In this document: positions 33,016 to 41,096 of the stretch, one piece after another
Layout: each line of letters opens with the position of its first letter
How positions within the stretch are numbered: position 1 is the first letter of the stretch
Assembly: GCA_934567355.1 (NCBI GenBank)
Contig: CAKTJC010000021.1
Span: 1 to 46,666, forward strand
DNA from: an uncultured Oscillospiraceae bacterium
GTDB taxonomy: Bacteria; Bacillota; Clostridia; Oscillospirales; Oscillospiraceae
Length of the DNA stretch: 46,666 nt
Reading direction: 5' to 3'
The notes under the pieces: generated by a model
Told to the model about the DNA's origin: nothing
The model's input: the letters and a program-made list of their open reading frames with translations, nothing else
The model's database searches: none
Position numbers and translations under genes: made by a program

Positions 33016-33044
33016 AAAATAGCACAGCGCGCGCCGCTTGTCAA
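33016..33044 (-). promoter_or_regulatory. promoter of the ribU riboswitch transcript
   Basis: On the minus strand a perfect TTGACA, 17 bp and TATTTT lie about 80 bp before the aptamer. Confidence 0.75.
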
Positions 33045-33083
33045 GAGCGGAATTGTGTGATACACTTTCCGGAGAACTGCGGA

Positions 33084-33623
33084 CTATTCCTGTATGGCGG
33101 CGTCCGTGGGCAGGGTTGCGGGCGGTGTCGTCGGCACAGTGGGCGTGGTGGGCGCGGCAGCGGCGGGAGGCATCTGGAAGCCCCGGATTTTCCCCTTGAC
33201 GGAGGTGTCCGTCACATCGCCGCCGATGACCTTCCCCCTGTACACCAGCACTGTGGCATACACCGGCTCCTGCGCCCCGGGGAAATTGGTGATCTCATAT
33301 ACGTAGCGCATCACCTTTTTCCCGGCAAATTTGCTCAGGTCATACCCCTGCCCCTTCTGCAGGGCATTGTAGCGGCGGAACATCTCCCCCTCTTCCGCAG
33401 GGATGCGCACCTGCGTGGATTCCTTCGGCGCGGGGGTGACCTCCCAGCCAAATTCCGACAGGAATTTTACCCGGTCGTCGTTGGCTGTGACGGCGGAGGT
33501 CTGGGCGGCGGCGTCCTCGCTTTTTCCGCCGAAAATCAGAATGGCGGCCAGCAGCACGGCGGCGAGAATCAGCAGTACCAGCATGATCTTTTTGAAATCG
33601 ACCTTTGCGGTCAGAATCATCAT
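33084..33623 (-). CDS. DUF4830-type membrane-anchored protein
   Basis: The 179-residue protein has one N-terminal membrane segment (IMLVLLILAAVLLAAILIF), a Ser/Ala/Asp linker, and a globular domain (about 50-150) with FLSEFGWEV, FRRYNALQKGQGYDLSKFAG and RYVYEITNFPGAQEPVYATV, which matches my memory of DUF4830. A Pro/Thr/Ala-rich tail ends the protein. I start at the ATG 33620-33623 region, eight bases after GGAGGG; a TTG two codons earlier is possible. Function unknown; it should sit on the outer face of the membrane. Divergent from the rsuA-like gene. Confidence 0.75.
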   Translation of the reverse strand: MMILTAKVDFKKIMLVLLILAAVLLAAILIFGGKSEDAAAQTSAVTANDDRVKFLSEFGWEVTPAPKESTQVRIPAEEGEMFRRYNALQKGQGYDLSKFAGKKVMRYVYEITNFPGAQEPVYATVLVYRGKVIGGDVTDTSVKGKIRGFQMPPAAAAPTTPTVPTTPPATLPTDAAIQE

Positions 33624-33694
33624 ATACAATTCCCTCCTGTAAGTTCGGTTGCTTTACCTTATTCCGGCGCGGGGGAGAATAGAACGGAGGAGCA

Positions 33695-34393
33695 ATGGAG
33701 CGTCTGGATAAATTCCTGTGCGACAGCGGCGCAGGCACCCGCAGCCAGGTAAAGCAGATATTGAAAACCGGCAGGGTGCAGGTGGATGGAAAGCCGGAAA
33801 AGGACGGCAGCCGAAAAATCGACCCCGCCCGGAATGAGGTCACCCTGGACGGAACGCGGATGGGCGGAAAATATCGCGCGGTCTATATGATGAATAAGCC
33901 CGCGGGCTATGTGACGGCGACGGAGGATCCGGCGGAGAAAACCGTGATGGAGCTCCTGCCCGAGTCGCTCCGGCACCTGGAGCTGAAGCCCGTCGGCCGC
34001 CTGGACAAGGCAACGGAGGGGCTGCTGCTCTTTACGAACGACGGCGACCTGCTCCATCGCCTCATTTCCCCCAGGAAGGAGGTGCCGAAGGTCTATTATG
34101 CCCGCCATGAGGGCACTGCCGGCCAGTCGGATGTGGACGCCTTCGCCGCCGGACTGACGCTGGCGGACGGCACCGTGTGCCGCAGCGCCGTCCTGGAGCC
34201 GCTGGGGGCAGGGGAGAGCATGGTCACTGTGTGCGAGGGAAAGTACCACCAGGTGCGCCGGATGATGGCGTCGCGCGGCATGACCGTGACCTACCTGGAG
34301 CGCCGCCGGGAGGGCGGGCTCACGCTGGAAAACCTGCCACGGGGCAGTGTCCGTCCGCTGTGCGAAGAGGAAATTGCCCTGCTGGATCGCTGA
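33695..34393 (+). CDS. rsuA: 16S rRNA pseudouridine synthase, RsuA/RluB family
   Basis: The 232-residue enzyme isomerises a specific uridine in rRNA. An S4 domain (residues 1-60, MERLDKFLCDSGAGTRSQVK) precedes the catalytic domain with the family signature PVGRLDKATEGLLLFTNDGD, whose aspartate is the nucleophile. MNKPAGYVTATED, YHQVRRMMA and the C-terminal LRNLPRG-like LENLPRGSVRPL are also present. Within the RsuA/RluB/RluE/RluF group RsuA fits best, but the exact target base is inference. GGAGGA lies upstream of the ATG. Confidence 0.88.
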   Translation: MERLDKFLCDSGAGTRSQVKQILKTGRVQVDGKPEKDGSRKIDPARNEVTLDGTRMGGKYRAVYMMNKPAGYVTATEDPAEKTVMELLPESLRHLELKPVGRLDKATEGLLLFTNDGDLLHRLISPRKEVPKVYYARHEGTAGQSDVDAFAAGLTLADGTVCRSAVLEPLGAGESMVTVCEGKYHQVRRMMASRGMTVTYLERRREGGLTLENLPRGSVRPLCEEEIALLDR

Positions 34394-34531
34394 GATTTTT
34401 CGCCCGGTTTTGGCCGCAGCTGTCGGCATTTTGCAGTATAAAAAAGCGGCCAATTTGGTATTGACTTCTGACACACTTGGAATAATACCTAAAAAGAGCG
34501 TAAGATTTTGCAATAAAATGTCAAATGGTAC

Positions 34532-34560
34532 TTGCAAAATGCGCAAAAGCTGTGTATACT
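34532..34560 (+). promoter_or_regulatory. promoter of the PucR-type regulator gene
   Basis: TTGCAA, a 17-bp spacer and TATACT lie 56 bp before the ATG at 34616. Confidence 0.8.
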
Positions 34561-34615
34561 AATCGTAAGCTTTTATGTAATATGCATTTATGCGAGATAC
34601 TAAGGAGGCAGCGTT

Positions 34616-35704
34616 ATGTCCAACAGTGTTTTCCAGAGCGTAATTGTCCAGTTAAAAGAAATTCCCGGTTATACCTTCGGTGTGATCGATACAGAGGGAA
34701 GCGTTGTTTCCTGTACCGATGCCGCCCTGCTGGGCGAGCGGTGGAGCGATGCGGCGATGAAGGTCGCTTCTGCGGGTGAGAATCTGGTCACCTTCGGCCA
34801 GAAGTGCTTTAAGGCCATTGTAGGCAGCTCCAATTTCTTTGAGTATGCCGTGTTCTGCACCGGTGATGACGAGCTTTCCAAGAATTTCTGCTCCATGGCC
34901 TACATCGCTCTGAGTGACGCCAAGGACTATTACGAGGAAAAGCACGACCGCGGTACCTTCGTCAAGAATATCATCATGGATAATATCCTGCCCGGCGACA
35001 TCTATATCCGCGCCAAGGAGCTGCACTTTGCCACCGACGCGCCCCGCGCCGTGTTCCTGATCCGTCAGGTTGGGCATAACGATGTGGCTGCCGTGGATGT
35101 GCTGGCCGGCCTGTTCCCCGATAAGATGCAGGACTTTGTGCTGAGCGTCAACGAGAGCGATGTCGCCATTGTCAAGCAGATTACCCCCACTACCACCAGC
35201 GATGATCTGGAGAAGATCGCCGTCAGCGTGGAAAATACTCTGAAAACCGAGCTGCGCATCAAGACTGTCATCGGCATCGGCACCGTGGCCGAGCACCTGC
35301 GGGAGCTGGCCGATTCCTACAAGGAAGCCCAGACTGCCATCGAGGTCGGCAAGGTGTTCGATACCGAAAAGAGCATCATGCACTATGAGAATCTGGGCAT
35401 CGGCCGCCTGATTTATCAGCTGCCCACCACCCTGTGCGAGATCTTCCTGTGCGAGGTCTTCAAGAAGAATTCCATTGATTCCCTGGATCAGGAGACTCTG
35501 TTCACCATCAATAAATTCTTCGAGAACAACCTGAATGTCTCTGAGACCTCCCGCAAGCTCTTCGTCCACCGCAATACCCTGGTGTACCGCCTGGAGAAGA
35601 TCAAGAAGCTCACCGGATTGGATCTGCGCCAGTTCGATCACGCCATCGTCTTCAAGGTGGCACTGATGGTGCGCAAGTACCTTTCGTCCAGAGAAACCAG
35701 ATAA
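34616..35704 (+). CDS. PucR/CdaR-type transcriptional regulator
   Basis: The 362-residue protein ends in the PucR C-terminal helix-turn-helix: INKFFENNLNVSETSRKLFV then HRNTLVYRLEKIKKLTGLDL (about residues 300-345). The middle (about 135-255) looks like the GGDEF-like CdaR domain. The N-terminal 100 residues are a possible sensor with no recognised fold. Such proteins respond to sugar diacids, purine breakdown products or amino acids; the ligand here is unknown. It has its own promoter and AAGGAGG site, and its target may be itself or distant genes. Confidence 0.85.
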   Translation: MSNSVFQSVIVQLKEIPGYTFGVIDTEGSVVSCTDAALLGERWSDAAMKVASAGENLVTFGQKCFKAIVGSSNFFEYAVFCTGDDELSKNFCSMAYIALSDAKDYYEEKHDRGTFVKNIIMDNILPGDIYIRAKELHFATDAPRAVFLIRQVGHNDVAAVDVLAGLFPDKMQDFVLSVNESDVAIVKQITPTTTSDDLEKIAVSVENTLKTELRIKTVIGIGTVAEHLRELADSYKEAQTAIEVGKVFDTEKSIMHYENLGIGRLIYQLPTTLCEIFLCEVFKKNSIDSLDQETLFTINKFFENNLNVSETSRKLFVHRNTLVYRLEKIKKLTGLDLRQFDHAIVFKVALMVRKYLSSRETR

Positions 35705-35770
35705 TTCCCTCTGCCGCCCGCATTCCGCAGGCGGCAGATTTCATCTCAAAAAGGAAGGGAGAAACCCAAA

Positions 35771-36289
35771 TTGAAAATGCCTGATAAGCTGACCGTAAAC
35801 GGAAAAGAATATGTCATCAGGTCTCTGCTCGGCAAAGGAAAGGGCGGCTATTCCTATCTGGCTGCCGATGACGGGGGGAACGAGTATGTCCTCAAGCAGC
35901 TCCATCACGAGCCCTGTGACTATTACCAGTTCGGCGACAAATTCCAGTCCGAGCTGCGCGATTATGCCCGCCTGAAGCAAATCGGTATCCCCATGCCAGA
36001 GCTGCTGGAGGCCGACCGGGAGCAGGAGCGGATCCTGAAAACCTACATCTGCGGCGAAACCGTTGCAAGCCTGGTATCCGAAAACCGGATGGAGCCGGAT
36101 TACTACCGCCAGATCGAGGCCATGTGCGCAAAACTCTACCCGGCGAACACCAACATCGACTACTATCCCACCAATTTCGTGGTGCAGGACGGAAAGCTCT
36201 ATTACATCGATTTTGAATGCAACGACTATATGCGGCAGTGGGATTATGAGCACTGGGGCAGGCAGTACTGGTATGCCAAAACGGAATAA
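35771..36289 (+). CDS. very small protein-kinase-fold protein
   Basis: The 172-residue protein carries kinase-fold elements in order: a glycine-rich loop LLGKGKGGYSYLA (about 18-30), a lysine in YVLKQL (about 42), a glutamate in FQSELRDYARLK, a catalytic-loop equivalent NIDYYPTNFV where Asp and Asn hold the DxxxxN spacing, and DFE in place of DFG (YYIDFECNDY). All key residues are present, yet the C-lobe is much shorter than in normal kinases. TTG 35771 has a GGGAG site at 9 nt; the ATG two codons later is the alternative. The downstream GNAT gene starts 10 bp later. Substrate unknown. Confidence 0.75.
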   Translation: MKMPDKLTVNGKEYVIRSLLGKGKGGYSYLAADDGGNEYVLKQLHHEPCDYYQFGDKFQSELRDYARLKQIGIPMPELLEADREQERILKTYICGETVASLVSENRMEPDYYRQIEAMCAKLYPANTNIDYYPTNFVVQDGKLYYIDFECNDYMRQWDYEHWGRQYWYAKTE

Positions 36290-36299
36290 AGGTTTGAAA

Positions 36300-36743
36300 G
36301 TGAATAAGAAGATAAGATTGGAAGATGTAAACGAAGAGAATTGGCGCATTCCACTGTCCGTTTCTGAAGCACAGAGGGCTTATGTTGCCGACCGGGTGAA
36401 CATGCTTGCCCGCGCGTATGCCTATCGCGATGCACGAAGCAGAGCGTATATCATATTCCATGAGGATATTCCCGTAGGCATGGGACTTTATTACGACTGC
36501 CCCACACTTGATGCGTATATCTTCAGCGAATTTTTCATTGATGAACGCTACCAGGGGCGCGGTCTCGGGGAAGAGGCAGCCAGACTGGTTTTGACCCGAA
36601 TGCGTGAGGACGGCAAATATCGTAAGGTAGTTCTGTGCTGTATTGATGGCAACGATGCGGCCAGAAGGCTATACCAAAAGCTCGGATTCGTGGAAACGGG
36701 CAGGGATGAGGATGAAGTGATCATGGAGCTAAGGAACCTCTGA
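36300..36743 (+). CDS. GNAT family N-acetyltransferase
   Basis: The 147-residue single-domain GNAT has the acetyl-CoA loop IDERYQGRGLGEEAARL (about 80-96) and the closing pattern CCIDGNDAARRLYQKLGFVE. The GTG at 36300 follows AAAGG by 7 nt, and the frame further upstream lies inside the kinase-like gene. The stop TGA at 36741-36743 falls within the left terminus of a palindromic repeat, so the present C-terminus (MELRNL) may have been set by that insertion. Substrate unknown; probably cotranscribed with the kinase-like gene. Confidence 0.85.
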   Translation: MNKKIRLEDVNEENWRIPLSVSEAQRAYVADRVNMLARAYAYRDARSRAYIIFHEDIPVGMGLYYDCPTLDAYIFSEFFIDERYQGRGLGEEAARLVLTRMREDGKYRKVVLCCIDGNDAARRLYQKLGFVETGRDEDEVIMELRNL

Positions 36744-36896
36744 TTAAATCGTCTTCGGCTGGGCGGCGAATCTTTTGCCCCATCCGCGCAGTTCTGAAAG
36801 CGGGAAATACACAAAGCATTCCGGTGCTTTCGGAACTTTCGGCTGAGACAAAATCTTCCGCCGCCAGCTCTTGTTGATTTAATCAGAGTTTCCCTG
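36731..36896. repeat. MITE-like palindromic repeat, family 1, copy 2
   Basis: About 165 bp with inverted termini: left AAGGAACCTCTGATTAAATC, right (other strand from 36894) GGGAAACTCTGATTAAATC; thirteen bases, CTCTGATTAAATC, match perfectly. Internal arms GTTCTGAAAGC and GCTTTCGGAAC fold back as well. It is the second copy of the element at 15919-16083, in the same orientation. It overlaps the last 13 bases of the GNAT gene and fills most of the gap before trkH. Confidence 0.85.
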
Positions 36897-36967
36897 AGTT
36901 TTAATACCGGCAGTGGCCTTTTCACTACCGCCTTCCTGAAAAAGACATGCTTCGGCGGAAAAGAGAC

Positions 36968-36996
36968 TTGAAAAACGTTGCTCTTTTGCTTATAAT
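36968..36996 (+). promoter_or_regulatory. promoter of the potassium uptake operon
   Basis: TTGAAA, a 17-bp spacer and TATAAT lie 51 bp before the trkH-type start. Confidence 0.88.
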
Positions 36997-37046
36997 ATAG
37001 TGCACTGTGCAAATCGCAATGCTGTGTCCCAGGGGAGGGAAAAATC

Positions 37047-38426
37047 TTGTACGTTTTTCAGCGGAATTCTTCCGAAAAGCCGAAGCGCCGCAGAAGACCC
37101 ATGAGCGCCACCAGGCTGATTGCCGTGTGTTTTCTTGCCATTATTCTCACGGGGACGGGACTGCTGATGCTGCCCGCTGCATCCCGCAGCGGCAGCCCAT
37201 GTCCGTTCCTTCCGGCGCTGTTTACCGCCACCTCTGCCACCTGCGTCACGGGGCTGACCCCCTTTGACACCTGGACGCAGTGGAGCGGCTTCGGGCAGAC
37301 GGTGCTGATCTGCCTGATCGAGGTGGGCGGCCTGGGCTTTATGTCGGCGGCGACGCTGGTGATTTTCCTGTTCCGCCGGAAGGTAGGGCTGCGCCAGAGG
37401 ATGATCATGGCGCAGGCGCTTTCTCTGAATGAAATGGATGGCGTGGTGCGTATCCAGCGGACTGTCCTGGTGGGCAGCCTGAGCGTAGAGGCGATCGGCG
37501 CGGCGATCCTGACGGCTTGGTTCTGGCCAAAATACGGCTTTTCCCACGCCATAAAATGGGGCGTGTTTCATTCCGTATCCGCTTTCTGCAATGCGGGGTT
37601 TGATATTTTCGGCGAGCTTTCTCCCGGCACGAGCCTTCAGCTGTTCCGGAACGACCCGGTGGTGCTGCTTACCCTGGGCACCCTAGTGACCCTGGGCGGC
37701 CTGGGCTTCCTGGTGTGGGAGGACGTGGCGGAAAAGCGCCGCTGGCGCGATCTGAGCGTCTATTCCCGCCTGGTGCTCTCTGCCACCGGCATCCTGCTGC
37801 TGAGCGGCTGGGTGCTGATCTGCCTGCTGGAATGGAACAATCCCGAAACGCTTGGCAAGCTGGGCGTGGGCGGCAGACTGCTGGGCGGACTTTTCCAGTC
37901 CGCAACGCTGCGCACTGCCGGGTTCGACGCACTGAATCAGGCAGGCCTGACCGAGGGCGGCAAGGCGGTGTCCATGGTTCTGATGCTCATCGGCGGCTCC
38001 TCCGGCTCAACGGCGGGCGGACTGAAAACCGTCACCTTCCTGGTGGTGCTGCTGTTTATCGGCGCACGCGCCCGGGGGCGCAGTACGGTCACGGTGTATC
38101 ACCGCACCATCCCGGAGGCGCAGGTGATGAACGCCATGACCATCTCCCTTATTATGATCGTTCTGGCCGTGTTCGGCGGCATTTTTGTCAGCGCGACCTC
38201 GCCTGTCAGCCTTGCAGATGCTCTGTATGAGTCGGTTTCCGCCTTGGCAACGGTGGGGCTTACGGCCGGTGCAACGACGCTGCTCAGCGTCCCGGCGAAG
38301 ATTTTGATGATTATTTTCATGTATTTCGGACGGGTGGGCGTGCTCACCATCAGCCTGGGCTTCCTGATGGGCAACCAGGCGGTGGAGCGGTTCCGCTATG
38401 CGGAAACCAGCCTGCTGATCGGATAG
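37047..38426 (+). CDS. TrkH/KtrB family potassium uptake protein
   Basis: The 459-residue membrane subunit moves K+ into the cell. Four pore-loop repeats, each with the filter glycine, are visible: ATSATCVTGLTPFDT, SVSAFCNAGFDIF, ATLRTAGFDALNQ and SALATVGLTAGAT. A basic cytoplasmic leader precedes the first helix. I keep the TTG at 37047 because GGGGAGGG lies 7 nt upstream; the next ATG (37101) lacks a site. It is followed after 10 bp by its NAD-binding regulatory partner. Confidence 0.92.
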   Translation: MYVFQRNSSEKPKRRRRPMSATRLIAVCFLAIILTGTGLLMLPAASRSGSPCPFLPALFTATSATCVTGLTPFDTWTQWSGFGQTVLICLIEVGGLGFMSAATLVIFLFRRKVGLRQRMIMAQALSLNEMDGVVRIQRTVLVGSLSVEAIGAAILTAWFWPKYGFSHAIKWGVFHSVSAFCNAGFDIFGELSPGTSLQLFRNDPVVLLTLGTLVTLGGLGFLVWEDVAEKRRWRDLSVYSRLVLSATGILLLSGWVLICLLEWNNPETLGKLGVGGRLLGGLFQSATLRTAGFDALNQAGLTEGGKAVSMVLMLIGGSSGSTAGGLKTVTFLVVLLFIGARARGRSTVTVYHRTIPEAQVMNAMTISLIMIVLAVFGGIFVSATSPVSLADALYESVSALATVGLTAGATTLLSVPAKILMIIFMYFGRVGVLTISLGFLMGNQAVERFRYAETSLLIG

Positions 38427-38436
38427 GAGGTATCCC

Positions 38437-39084
38437 ATGAAATCCTATATGATAATCGGTCTGGGGCGCTTCGGCTCCGGGCTGGCAAGAAGCCTGAGCC
38501 AGCTGGGCGCAGAGGTGCTGGCAATGGACGTTCGCCCCGAGCTGGTACAGCAGCTGTCCGCTGAGGTGACCCACGCCGTGGTGGGCGACGGGCAGGACAA
38601 AGAGGTGCTGCGCGCGCTGGGCGCGCGGAATTTTGACTGCGCCGTGGTCGCCATCGGCGACAATCTGGCGGCCTCCGTGCTCACCGTTATGAATCTGCAG
38701 GAGCTGGGCGTTCCGCGTCTGGTCTGCAAGGCGCACGATGAAATGCACAGCCGTGTGCTGCAAAAGCTGGGGGTTGACCAGGTAGTCGTCCCGGAGCTGG
38801 AGCAGGCGCAGCGGCTTGCCAGAATTTTGCAGTCCCACAATGTGCTTGATTACATCGAGCTGTCCAGCGACTATGGCATTCTGGAGGTTCCCGCCCCTAA
38901 GTCCTGGGCGGATAAGACCATCCGGGAGCTGAATGTCCGCGCCAAGATGGATATAAATATTATCGCCGTCAAGAATGGGGAAAAGACCATGGTATCCCCC
39001 TCCGCCGACTATCGGATCTGCGGGGATGATGTGCTGGCTGTTCTGGGCGATACGGCGGCGCTGGAGGCAATGCAGAAGCTGTGA
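38437..39084 (+). CDS. TrkA/KtrA family potassium channel regulatory subunit
   Basis: The 215-residue cytosolic protein gates the TrkH/KtrB pore. Residues 1-130 form the RCK/TrkA-N Rossmann domain with IIGLGRFGSGLARSLSQLGA (nucleotide-binding GxGxxG) and the acidic end of strand 2 (LAMDVRPE). Residues about 145-215 are the TrkA-C ligand domain (ADKTIRELNVRAKMDINIIA). An AGGAGG site precedes the ATG. Its stop overlaps the GTG start of the methyltransferase gene. Confidence 0.93.
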   Translation: MKSYMIIGLGRFGSGLARSLSQLGAEVLAMDVRPELVQQLSAEVTHAVVGDGQDKEVLRALGARNFDCAVVAIGDNLAASVLTVMNLQELGVPRLVCKAHDEMHSRVLQKLGVDQVVVPELEQAQRLARILQSHNVLDYIELSSDYGILEVPAPKSWADKTIRELNVRAKMDINIIAVKNGEKTMVSPSADYRICGDDVLAVLGDTAALEAMQKL

Positions 39085-39830
39085 GAGAAGAGCAGATTAC
39101 CTCCCGGAAAAATCCCCTGCTCCAGCAGGTCAGGCGGCTGCTTTCCTCCAAAAAGGAACGGGAGAGCGCCGGACTTTTCGCCGCAGACGGGACGAAGCTC
39201 CTGGCGGAGGCGGTGCGCTACTGCCCCGGGCTGGATACGGTCATCCTCTCCGATGGCGTCCAGGCGGAGGTGCCGGAACGCGTTCGGCTTGTCCGTGTGC
39301 CGGGGGACGTGATGGAATCCGTTTCTCCCATGTCCGCACCCCAGGGGGCGGTGTTCCTGTGCCGCCTGCCGGAGAAGGCACCCTTTGCGCCGCGCCCTGG
39401 CATGCTCCTGCTGGATGGAATTCAGGATCCCGGAAATCTGGGCACCATATTGCGCACGGCAGATGCGCTGGATGTCCCGGTGTGTCTGCTGGAAAGCTGC
39501 GCCGACCCTTACAGTCATAAGGTGGTGCGTGCCAGCATGGGCGCGGTATTCCGCACCCGGGTCGTCACCGCCTCCTGGGAGGAGGCGCGGGAGGGCTGCA
39601 TCCGCGCCGGGGTTCCCGTCGCCGTGACGGCGCTCAGTGAGCGGGCGGTGGACATCCGCAGTGCTCCGCTGGAAAAAATGGCGGTGGTCATCGGCAGCGA
39701 AGGTCAGGGCGTCCGCCGTGAGATCCTGGAAGCGGCGGACAGGCAGCTGATCATTCCCATGAATCCCCACTGCGAGTCGCTGAATGCGGCAGTGGCGGCT
39801 GCCATTGCCATGTGGCAGATGAAAAGATAG
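39081..39830 (+). CDS. SpoU/TrmH family RNA 2'-O-methyltransferase
   Basis: The 249-residue protein has an N-terminal substrate-binding domain (ITSRKNPLLQQVRRLLSSKK) and a SPOUT domain with the three SpoU motifs: DPGNLGTILRTADAL, VVIGSEGQGVRREI and IPMNPHCESLNAAVAAAIAM. It is a paralog of the rlmB product encoded at 11406-12197. The RNA target is unknown, probably 23S rRNA or tRNA. The GTG start overlaps the TrkA-type stop, so it is translationally coupled to potassium uptake genes. Confidence 0.9.
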   Translation: MREEQITSRKNPLLQQVRRLLSSKKERESAGLFAADGTKLLAEAVRYCPGLDTVILSDGVQAEVPERVRLVRVPGDVMESVSPMSAPQGAVFLCRLPEKAPFAPRPGMLLLDGIQDPGNLGTILRTADALDVPVCLLESCADPYSHKVVRASMGAVFRTRVVTASWEEAREGCIRAGVPVAVTALSERAVDIRSAPLEKMAVVIGSEGQGVRREILEAADRQLIIPMNPHCESLNAAVAAAIAMWQMKR

Positions 39831-39845
39831 AAAGAGAGAAACGTG

Positions 39846-41057
39846 ATGCAGGAACTGGAATACTGGCTCTGGCTGGCACATCGTCCAAACCTGGGTGACC
39901 ACCAGAAGGTTCTGCTTTTGCAGTCCTTCGGCTCACCGGGGGAGGTTTATCATGCCGACCCGGCGGAATTTCAGTATTTTTCCGGCATCACCGCCCAGGG
40001 GAAAAGCGCCCTGATGGATAAAAACCTGGATCCTTTCCTGGCAGCGCTGAAATACTGCCAGCAGGAGCATATCCGGATCCTTACCTACAGCGACGGGGAA
40101 TACCCCGACCGGCTGAAGAATATCTATGATCCGCCGCTGGTGCTCTATTACAAGGGTACCCTCCCGCAGTTCGACGGCGTTCCCGTGGTCAGCATTGTAG
40201 GCACGCGGAAATGCACGGCCTATGGCCGCAGTGTGGCGGTAAGGCTGGGCGCGGAGATCAGCGCCTGCGGCGGTATGATCGTCTCCGGTCTGGCTGCCGG
40301 AATTGATGCCGCCGCCATGCAGGGGGCGCTCCAGGCAGGCTGCCCCACCGTGGGGGTGCTGGGCACCGGTGTGGATGTGATTTTTCCCAAGGAAAACAGG
40401 GAGCTGTTTTACCAGGTGGAGCGGTACGGCTGCCTCCTGTCGGAATTTCTGCCCAAAACCGTGGGCTTCCGGTGGAATTTTCCCCGGCGCAACCGCATCA
40501 TCAGCGGCTTGAGTATCGCAACGGTGGTGGTGGAAGCGCCGGAGCGCAGCGGTGCGCTGAATACCGCCCGGCAGGCACTGAACCAGGGACGGGATGTATA
40601 CGCCGTTCCCGGCAATATCGATCTGCCCACCTTTGCCGGAAGCAATCAGCTGCTCAGCGAAGGGGCTGCACCCGTCACCGGCGGATGGAGCGTTCTCGGC
40701 GAATACGCTGCCCTTTTCCCGGACAAAATCCGAAGGGCGGAGCAGCCCGCGCCATACATTCCTGTGGCGCAAAAGCAGCCTGCCGCACCAAAGCAGAAGC
40801 AACCGGAGCCAAAACTTCACAAAAAAGACATTGACAATAAGGCCGCAACGCCTTATATTGACATAAAAACCGCACTCCCCGCGCTATCGCCGGAGGAGAG
40901 CGCCATTGTGACCGCACTGGGCGGCACAGAAATGCGGGTGGATGACCTGATCGCCCAAACCGGCATCCCGTCCGGGACGCTTCTGCGTCACCTGACCATG
41001 CTGGAGCTGAAAAAGGTGATCGTCCGTCTGCCCGGCAACCGGATTGCCCGCAAATAG
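39846..41057 (+). CDS. dprA: DNA-processing protein DprA
   Basis: The 403-residue protein binds incoming single-stranded DNA and loads RecA during natural transformation. The Rossmann-like core (about residues 60-290) includes GTRKCTAYGRSVA, VSGLAAGIDAAAMQGALQAG, TVGVLGTGVDVIFPKEN, FPRRNRIISGLS and VVVEAPERSGALNTARQA. A variable Pro/Lys/Gln linker follows, then the C-terminal winged helix (about 345-403, MRVDDLIAQTGIPSGTLLRH). A GTG one codon earlier (39843) is an alternative start. It begins a run shared by many Firmicutes: dprA-topA-trmFO. Confidence 0.95.
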   Translation: MQELEYWLWLAHRPNLGDHQKVLLLQSFGSPGEVYHADPAEFQYFSGITAQGKSALMDKNLDPFLAALKYCQQEHIRILTYSDGEYPDRLKNIYDPPLVLYYKGTLPQFDGVPVVSIVGTRKCTAYGRSVAVRLGAEISACGGMIVSGLAAGIDAAAMQGALQAGCPTVGVLGTGVDVIFPKENRELFYQVERYGCLLSEFLPKTVGFRWNFPRRNRIISGLSIATVVVEAPERSGALNTARQALNQGRDVYAVPGNIDLPTFAGSNQLLSEGAAPVTGGWSVLGEYAALFPDKIRRAEQPAPYIPVAQKQPAAPKQKQPEPKLHKKDIDNKAATPYIDIKTALPALSPEESAIVTALGGTEMRVDDLIAQTGIPSGTLLRHLTMLELKKVIVRLPGNRIARK

Positions 41058-41096
41058 GGCATCCCCGGAAAACAATCATGGAAAAGGAAGTTATTC

